Below, one piece after another: positions 56,387 to 64,000 of a stretch of 64,000 bases of DNA. A program made the position numbers and the translations under genes. The stretch covers positions 248,001 to 312,000 of the forward strand of contig NZ_QLYX01000006.1 of the NCBI RefSeq assembly GCF_003289645.1. The letters run 5' to 3'. The stretch's first letter is position 1. Every line of letters begins with the position of its first letter. The notes below the pieces were generated by a model. It was not told the DNA's origin and did no database searches. It saw only the letters and a list, made by a program, of their open reading frames with translations. This stretch comes from Actinomadura craniellae (lineage in GTDB: Bacteria; Actinomycetota; Actinomycetes; Streptosporangiales; Streptosporangiaceae).

Positions 56387-57514
56387 TCATCGGTCGTGTT
56401 CTCGGTGGCGTTCCTGCTGTTTGGTCTGGGGCCTAGTCTGCCGTGCCTGCGGGGTCACCGGGAGTTCCCGGACGCCGGGGTCGATCTGCCAGGTGACCTC
56501 GGAGTGGACGCCGGCCGCCGCCAGGCGTTCGCGGGCGGCCTCGAAGGCGTCGCACCACTCGCGTTCGCGTTCCGCGTCGAGCCGGCGGTCGTCCTCGTCG
56601 CGGGCCGGCCGGGTGCGGAGCACGGAGGCGCGCAGGGTGGCGGTGGCGGTGGGGGACTCCGCGTCCTCGACGCGCATCCGGACGCCGTGGTCGGCCCAGC
56701 CGCCGTGGGTGAGCACCACCTCGCCGTCCTGGGCGGTGACCGTCTCGAAACCGGTGTCGACCTGGTAGCCCATCTCCTCGAAGGCGGTGGTGATCGTGTC
56801 CAGGACGTACCGGCGTTCGGCTTCGGCCTGCGCCTTCGCCTCCCGCTCGGCCGCCTCCAGCCGGGCGGCCTCACGGCGGCGGGCCGTCTCGCGGTTGGCG
56901 GCCTGGACGCGCAGCCGGACCTCGGTGAGCAGCCCCTCGGCCTCCCCGGCAGTCGTCGCGGCCGACAGCCGGGCGGCGGCCTCGGTCACGGGGGGCAGGT
57001 CGGTGGGGGCGGTGTCGGGGGAGAGGCGAGACAGGATGCGTGCCAGTTCGGCGGTCCGGTGCTCGTCCGGGGGTGGGGACGCCGCGGGGGACACGGTCGC
57101 CTGAGTGGCGGGCGGTGCGGTGAAGATGCTCGCCGCCAGGTCCGCGGCCATCCGGGCGGAGATCCGGCGTTCGGCCCCGGCCAGTGCGGTGTCGGTCGCG
57201 GCGCACCAGCGGGTGAGTTCCTCGACCGGCCGGCCGGCGGGATCCAGCGGGTCGGGGAGCGGTTCTCCAGCGGCCGACTCGGCCAGCGCGGCAATCCGGG
57301 CATTGCGGTCGATCACCTCGCGCACGGCCTCGTAGTGCCGTTCGGCCTCGGCCAGCGCGGCGGACCGCTCCTCGCCCCTGGCCGCCGCCAGCGCCGCCAG
57401 CGCGCCGGCCCCGCTCGCGGCCAGGCCGGCGGCGCCGCCCAGGACCCGGTTCATTCCCAGGCTGAGCACCACCGCGGCGTCCAGCGCGAGTTCGGTCTCC
57501 ACCCCACTGCTCAC
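56387..57514 (-). CDS. unrecognised coiled-coil protein of the AAA+/kinase cluster
   Basis: This 375-residue protein is not recognised. It starts with a weakly hydrophobic Gly/Ala/Leu region (VVLSLGMNRVLGGAAGLAA) and then helical, Ala/Glu/Arg-rich segments with coiled-coil character (about 45-110 and 195-260, for example ETARRREAARLEAAEREAKA). A compact C-terminal domain (about 262-355) begins YVLDTITTAFEEMGYQVDTG and ends near EVTWQIDPGV, followed by a Gln/Arg-rich tail. The GTG at 57514 is chosen; the open frame extends 47 codons upstream through repeat copy B. It lies between the kinase and AAA+ genes, so it may be the client or adaptor of the ATPase. Confidence 0.8.
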   Translation of the reverse strand: MSSGVETELALDAAVVLSLGMNRVLGGAAGLAASGAGALAALAAARGEERSAALAEAERHYEAVREVIDRNARIAALAESAAGEPLPDPLDPAGRPVEELTRWCAATDTALAGAERRISARMAADLAASIFTAPPATQATVSPAASPPPDEHRTAELARILSRLSPDTAPTDLPPVTEAAARLSAATTAGEAEGLLTEVRLRVQAANRETARRREAARLEAAEREAKAQAEAERRYVLDTITTAFEEMGYQVDTGFETVTAQDGEVVLTHGGWADHGVRMRVEDAESPTATATLRASVLRTRPARDEDDRRLDAEREREWCDAFEAARERLAAAGVHSEVTWQIDPGVRELPVTPQARQTRPQTKQQERHREHDR

Positions 57515-57528
57515 TCTGTTCCCTGTCT

Positions 57529-57691
57529 GCTTGGCGCTCGTTCCTCGTGCTTGTCGCCCTGTTGGTTTGGCTCGCTTCGCTCGCTTGTCGCGGCGCCCTT
57601 GGCGCGCCGTCTTCCCTCGTCGTGGTGAAGATCGCTCGTTCCTCACGATCTTCACCGCTCCTCAGTCCAGACGGCGCGGGCGCCGCTCCCT
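57529..57691. repeat. hairpin-rich intergenic repeat, copy B
   Basis: This is a 163-base element with the same order and length as copy A and only scattered differences. It lies between the coiled-coil gene start and the kinase gene end and abuts copy C head-to-tail. Confidence 0.88.
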
Positions 57692-57782
57692 GTTGGTTTG
57701 GCTCGCTTCGCTCGCGGGTCGCGGCGCCTTTGGCGCGCCGTCTTCCTTCGTCGTGGTGAAGATCGCTCGTTCCTCACGATCT

Positions 57783-60155
<2,373 letters not shown>

Positions 60156-60215
60156 TGCCCAGCTCCGTCTGTCTGCCGCCCACGCGAGCTTAACGCGCCG
60201 GGCCCGGCCGGACGC

Positions 60216-60659
60216 TCAGATCTTGTCCTTGATGACCCGCAGATGCTCGACACCCTTGAACCGGACGACGACCGCCTCCATGAGGATCCGCACCATCAGC
60301 ACTTCGAACAGCCAGACCAGCGGCGACGAGACCGCCATCATCACCCCCCAGGCCCACCCGTTGTCCCAGGTGGCGATCCACAGCCCCAGGGCGAGGAAGG
60401 CGAGGCACTGCAGGCTGATCAGCAGGAGCGCCACGACGTACCACAGCTTGATCAGCTTGGCGGTGACCAGGTGGTTGAAGTTGACGTCGAGCAGGGCCCC
60501 CAGCACCCCCTTCTGCGCGGGGAGCGGCGCACCGCCGCGTTCGCCCGTGGCACCGGGCCGCGGGCCGGGCACCGGGCCGCCCTGCCGCGGCTGCTGCCCG
60601 TACGGGCCCACGGGGCCCGGCGGGCGGTACTGCGGACCGGAATCGTGCGGGTTCGTCAT
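60216..60659 (-). CDS. DUF4282 membrane protein (proximal copy)
   Basis: This 147-residue protein has a Pro/Gly/Gln-rich N-terminal tail of about 48 residues and a DUF4282 domain: entry GVLGALLDVNFNHLVTAKLIKLWY, membrane segments VVALLLISLQCLAFLALGL and WGVMMAVSSPLVWLFEVLM, and end RILMEAVVVRFKGVEHLRVI (quoted in parts). It shares layout and many residues with the copy at 51883-52317. The ATG at 60659 follows GGAGG. It lies 60 bases upstream of the kinase gene on the same strand and is probably the first gene of that operon. Confidence 0.85.
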   Translation of the reverse strand: MTNPHDSGPQYRPPGPVGPYGQQPRQGGPVPGPRPGATGERGGAPLPAQKGVLGALLDVNFNHLVTAKLIKLWYVVALLLISLQCLAFLALGLWIATWDNGWAWGVMMAVSSPLVWLFEVLMVRILMEAVVVRFKGVEHLRVIKDKI

Positions 60660-61114
60660 CACGGCCTCCGGGACGGGAAGGGGCGGGCGGTCCGACTCTA
60701 GAACGGTTCAGGCCGCGGCAGGTGCGACTCGCCGCCGCTGCGCCCATGGCCGATGCCCCGATAATGGGTCATTCTTGAATAATCGCACCTCAGGGGATAT
60801 GTCGTTCAGTGGTGTGGGAGCGTGGGACGGCGGCCGTGGTTCCGCCCGTCGGTTCAACGGAACCGTTCGGTGAGCTTTTGTTCACTGGACTGACATCATT
60901 TCGGTCGGCAAACCCGGCAACCTGCGGGAAGTTGACCGTTCAATGTCGTGTACCCCTGGTCAGGATGGAACCAACCTGGTTGAGTCTCCGTCGTAGCACT
61001 AGTTATGGTCTCCATGCTCCGAATAGCCGATTTGTCATTGTGGTAATAGACGCCCAACCCCCCGGCGTCCGATGAAAGGCGTGCGGTGAAGCCTCTGACC
61101 TGCATGGATCGTTC
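60660..61114. other. divergent intergenic region between the kinase cluster and the pilus-type locus
   Basis: This gap of about 455 bases is clearly less GC-rich than the genes. It should hold promoters for both sides. It contains CGGTTC-AACG-GAACCG (60850-60865) overlapping AACGG-AA-CCGTT (60856-60867), a possible operator. An 88-codon frame at 60809-61075 does not look coding. I see no RNA gene. Confidence 0.5.
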
Positions 61115-62095
61115 ATGACAGCGGTCATGCTCCTGGGCGACATCCCCAGTACGGACGTCATCCGCGAAGCGAAGGCCGAACGGGTCCACGTGACCCCGGC
61201 GTTCAACGGCGAGAACGTTCCACACTTCCTTGACCTGGCCGCGCGCGGCCTGCGGGACCGCGAGGCCGTGGTGGTCCTCTACCCGACCTGGCGGCCCGAG
61301 GCGGCCACCCGGCTGATCAGGTTCGCCCGCGGCATACTGCGCACCGACCGGATCGCCGCGGTACCGCTCGCCCTGCCCCCGCTCGCCCTCTCCCTGGTGG
61401 CCGACCAGCTTGCGTTCATGGCTCCGCACGTGGCGCCCGGCGTGCTGGTCAGCGTGGCGCACCGGCTGGCCGCGGGCGTCTTCGCGGGTGCCTGGGTGAA
61501 CAGCGTCACCAAGCTCGAACACGTCCAGGCGGGCATCGGCGAACACGTTTCGTCCTACCTGACCCGCACGGGGTTCATGGTGTCGGCGGTCCCCTGGCCG
61601 AACATCCACCGGATCACCTCGGCGCACCCCGTGGCGCCGATCCAGTTCCGGCCGCTCGATCCGGTCATCGTGCTCGCCACCCAGCAGGACGGCGACGCCG
61701 ACTGGCTGCAAAGCCGCTTCCAGCCGGCGATCGGCGCGGTGTCGATGACCTTCACCGCTCACCAGCCGCTCAGCTCGGCGTACTGGGGCACCAGGAAGTA
61801 CGCCGAATTCGTGGCCTTCAGCGGCCACCAGCAGGCGCTGCAGAACGTCATCAAGGACACTCAGTGCCGCCGGTGCTCCTGGTGCTCGGAGCCCACCGCA
61901 CTGTCGATCTGCCCGTTCTGCTTCATGGCACAGCCCCAGCCGTCCGTCGCACCCACGCGACAGCAACCGGCGGCCCAGGCCGCCGCGCCGCGTTCCGCTC
62001 CGCCCGCGGACGGGTCCTTCGGACCCGCGCCGCCCCAGGGTGACACGGGGCCGCCGTCGGCCGGCGTCGCGTCCCCCGCGCACACCTCCCACTAG
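61115..62095 (+). CDS. unrecognised zinc-ribbon protein preceding cpaB
   Basis: This 326-residue protein is of no family that I recognise. The N-terminal 240 residues look like a mixed alpha/beta domain (REAVVVLYPTWRPEAATRLIRFARG; FRPLDPVIVLATQQDGDADWL in parts). A compact zinc-ribbon-like motif follows, CRRCSWCSEPTALSICPFC, with paired CxxC motifs, then a Pro/Ala/Gln-rich tail of about 60 residues. There is no signal or membrane segment. The ATG lacks a clear ribosome site. It precedes the CpaB-type gene by 35 bases on the same strand, so it is probably part of the pilus-type operon. Confidence 0.75.
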   Translation: MTAVMLLGDIPSTDVIREAKAERVHVTPAFNGENVPHFLDLAARGLRDREAVVVLYPTWRPEAATRLIRFARGILRTDRIAAVPLALPPLALSLVADQLAFMAPHVAPGVLVSVAHRLAAGVFAGAWVNSVTKLEHVQAGIGEHVSSYLTRTGFMVSAVPWPNIHRITSAHPVAPIQFRPLDPVIVLATQQDGDADWLQSRFQPAIGAVSMTFTAHQPLSSAYWGTRKYAEFVAFSGHQQALQNVIKDTQCRRCSWCSEPTALSICPFCFMAQPQPSVAPTRQQPAAQAAAPRSAPPADGSFGPAPPQGDTGPPSAGVASPAHTSH

Positions 62096-62130
62096 TTCCG
62101 CGCCAGCTCCCCAGAAGGAACGACATACAC

Positions 62131-62847
62131 ATGAACCCCCGCCAGCGCCGCGGAGTCCTGCTGATGATCCTGGCAGGGCTCGGGGCCATCGTAGTCTTCG
62201 TCATGGTCCTCGGGTACGTCGGCAACGTCCGCGCCGAGGCCCAGGCCGAGGTGGGTGAATACACCCGGGTCCTCCAGCTCCAGTCCAGGGTGGAGGCGTA
62301 CCAGCCGATCAACGCGGCCTCGGTCAGAGAAGTGCAGATCCCCAAGCGGTGGACCACCGACGCGTTCGTCCGCAGCGTGGCCGAGTTGCAGGGCAAGGTG
62401 GCCTCGGGGCCGCTGCCTCCCGGCGCGTACCTCCAGCACGGCATGGTGATCGAGGCACCGATCCTCAAACCGGGGCAGCGCGAGATCGCGATCATGATCG
62501 ACGCCGAGACGGGCGTGGCCGGAAAGGTCATGCCGGGCTCCATCGTCGACGTCTACTCCACCTTCGACGCGGTTCCTAACAGCCGCAACGCCGCCTGCGC
62601 GGTCCGCATCCTCAGCCGGGTGCAGGTCATCGACGTGGGACAGCAGCGGGCGTCCGGGGACGGAAAGCAACCCGGCACCAGCGGCCAGGTGGTCCCGGTG
62701 ACGTTCGCCCTGGACGCCGGCCAGGTCCTCGACCTCACCTACGCCGAGTCGTTCTCCCGCAAGCTGCGCCTGGCGCTGGTCGGCGGCACCGCCGACCTCC
62801 GGACGCCGCCGTCCCAGCAGTGCCGAGTCCCCACGGCGACCCGATGA
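62131..62847 (+). CDS. CpaB/RcpC-type SAF-domain pilus assembly protein
   Basis: This 238-residue protein has an N-terminal membrane segment (LLMILAGLGAIVVFVMVLGYV), then a SAF-like domain (about 50-115: YQPINAASVREVQIPKRW; SGPLPPGAYLQHGMVIEAPI) and a RcpC/CpaB domain (IAIMIDAETGVAGKVMPGSIVDVYST in parts). These proteins are periplasmic or extracytoplasmic parts of Flp/Tad pilus machines. The stop overlaps the start of the CpaE-like gene by four bases (ATGA). AGAAGGA lies upstream of the ATG. Confidence 0.87.
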   Translation: MNPRQRRGVLLMILAGLGAIVVFVMVLGYVGNVRAEAQAEVGEYTRVLQLQSRVEAYQPINAASVREVQIPKRWTTDAFVRSVAELQGKVASGPLPPGAYLQHGMVIEAPILKPGQREIAIMIDAETGVAGKVMPGSIVDVYSTFDAVPNSRNAACAVRILSRVQVIDVGQQRASGDGKQPGTSGQVVPVTFALDAGQVLDLTYAESFSRKLRLALVGGTADLRTPPSQQCRVPTATR

Positions 62848-64000
62848 GCATCAAGGTACTGATCGGAACCGGCGACCAGGAGATCGCCGGAGCGCTGCGC
62901 GCCTCCCTCGCCGAACTCGCCGACTTCGAGGTCATCGGCGTCGAGCGGACCTCCGCCGACGTGCTCGCGATCGTCACCTCGGAGAACGATCTCGACGTCG
63001 TGCTGATCGACGAGGAGATCGGTCCCCAGCCGGCCCCCGACCTCGCCCGCGACATCGCCATGCGCCGGCCGCACGGCGCGGTGGTGCTGCTGTCGGGCAG
63101 GGTGGACGAGGAGGCCCTGACCCGGGCGCTGGAAGCGGGCGCGCGGGGGGTGGTGGCGCGCCGGCCGAGCCTGGAGGAACTGCAGAGCCGGATCACCGCC
63201 GCCGCGGAGTGGTCGCGCGGGATGCGCCGCTGGATCGGCAGCGGCCCCGCCGAACCGCTGGGCGGCCGGCGTGGCAAGGTGATCGCCTTCGCCGGCGCCA
63301 AGGGCGGTACCGGCGCCACCACGCTGGCGGTGCAGATGGCGCTGGCGGCCTCGACCGCGCGCCGGACCGTGTGCCTGGTCGACATGGACCTGCAGTCCGG
63401 TGACATCCCCAGCTACCTGGACATGGTGCATCGCCGCAGCATCGTCGACCTGGCCGGGGTGGCGCACGAGATCACCGGCCCGATGCTGGCCGACGCGCTC
63501 TTCGTCCACCAGGACGGCCCGCACGTGCTGCTCGCCCCGGCCGAGGGCGAGCGGGCCGAGGACGTGAGCTCGATCGCGACCCGGCAGATCCTGGGCGCGC
63601 TGCGGTCGCGGTACGACGTGGTGATCGTCGACTGCGGGTCGTTCATGACGGAGGGTTCGGTGTCGGCCATCGAGATCGCCGACCGGGTCGTGCTCACCGT
63701 GACCCCCGACCTGCCGTGCCTGCGCGCCGCCAAGCGGATGGTGCACCTGTGGGGTCGCCTGCAGATCCGTAAGGACGACGAGATCACCCCGGTGCTCACC
63801 AAGCTCAACCGGAGCAGCGAGATCCAGCCCGACTTCGCCGCCCGGATCCTGGGGCTGACGCCGGCGAAGGCCACCATCCCCCCGTCCTTCAAGGCCCTGG
63901 AGCGGGCGATCAACAACGGGACCCTGTCCAAAGTCGACGACGACAAGTTCCGCAAGGCCGTGATCCAGCTCGGAACGGAGCTCGGAGCCGTGTCTCCCAC
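62844..64000 (+). CDS. CpaE/TadZ-like pilus localisation ATPase (truncated by window edge)
   Basis: The frame is open from the ATG at 62844 to the end of the window (385 codons), so the C-terminus is missing. Residues 1-125 are a receiver-like domain without a clear phosphoacceptor Asp (VVLIDEEIG). Residues 145-385 are a MinD/ParA-type domain: FAGAKGGTGATTLA (Ala in place of the P-loop Lys before TT, as often in CpaE/TadZ), VCLVDMDLQSGDIPSYL and DVVIVDCGSF. TadZ proteins place the Tad pilus machine in the cell. A secretion ATPase (CpaF) and TadB/TadC would be expected downstream. Confidence 0.9.
   Translation, partial: MSIKVLIGTGDQEIAGALRASLAELADFEVIGVERTSADVLAIVTSENDLDVVLIDEEIGPQPAPDLARDIAMRRPHGAVVLLSGRVDEEALTRALEAGARGVVARRPSLEELQSRITAAAEWSRGMRRWIGSGPAEPLGGRRGKVIAFAGAKGGTGATTLAVQMALAASTARRTVCLVDMDLQSGDIPSYLDMVHRRSIVDLAGVAHEITGPMLADALFVHQDGPHVLLAPAEGERAEDVSSIATRQILGALRSRYDVVIVDCGSFMTEGSVSAIEIADRVVLTVTPDLPCLRAAKRMVHLWGRLQIRKDDEITPVLTKLNRSSEIQPDFAARILGLTPAKATIPPSFKALERAINNGTLSKVDDDKFRKAVIQLGTELGAVSP

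Noticed and set aside
60809-61075. 88-codon open frame in the divergent spacer
   Set aside because: Codon use and composition do not look coding, there is no ribosome site, and it lies in a probable promoter region.

Overview
This 64 kb window is chromosomal DNA from a high-GC actinomycete (Actinomycetota). The evidence is a mycothiol S-conjugate amidase (Mca), PknB-type kinases, DUF1707/DUF4245/DUF4282/DUF6542 proteins, a TcpC/TcpE-type secretion locus, many GTG/TTG starts and several apparently leaderless promoters. A Streptosporangiales member of the Actinomadura/Thermomonospora type is my best guess, but the genus cannot be proven from the sequence alone. I found no rRNA or tRNA gene, CRISPR array, transposase, integrase or att site.

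Region 1 (1-37.6 kb) is a housekeeping backbone. Its order follows, from memory, M. tuberculosis Rv1082-Rv1112: mca, a small membrane protein, a YyaL-like thioredoxin-fold protein, a short-chain cis-prenyltransferase, phoH2, fumC, glpX, a DUF4245 protein, xseB, xseA, a lipid-droplet-type protein, ispH, a DUF6542 protein and ychF. Between these lie accessory cassettes: an ABC exporter divergent from a two-component system, a secreted S37 peptidase, a DODA-type dioxygenase, a GH16 lipoprotein, NlpC/P60 and two SLT-like wall enzymes, a membrane Ser/Thr kinase between two unrelated fumarases, an EamA exporter divergent from a MocR regulator, an MFS carrier and a NodIJ-like exporter.

Region 2 (37.8-49.4 kb) is a tightly coupled, type IV secretion-like operon: a TcpC-like protein, a small two-TM protein, a TcpE/Pro-rich/MinD-like fusion with a degenerate P-loop, a VirB4-like ATPase, a VirB6/TrbL-like channel protein, a small membrane-anchored protein and a two-domain wall hydrolase. 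No relaxase, coupling protein or integrase is visible. A translationally coupled mutT follows, and then typA.

Region 3 (51.9-60.7 kb) is a minus-strand cluster that I regard as the best candidate for an undescribed system: DUF4282, membrane Ser/Thr kinase, an unrecognised coiled-coil protein, a ClpA/B-like AAA+ protein with a degenerate N-terminal half, a radical-SAM 4Fe-4S protein, a zinc-ribbon FHA protein and a second DUF4282. Three copies of a 132-163 bp hairpin-rich repeat sit in its intergenic gaps, and one copy supplies the 3' end of the kinase gene. Kinase plus FHA plus ClpV-like ATPase resembles, by analogy only, the phosphorylation switch of type VI secretion systems.

Region 4 (61.1 kb to the edge) opens a Flp/Tad pilus-type locus: an unknown zinc-ribbon protein, a CpaB/SAF protein and a CpaE/TadZ-like ATPase cut by the window end.
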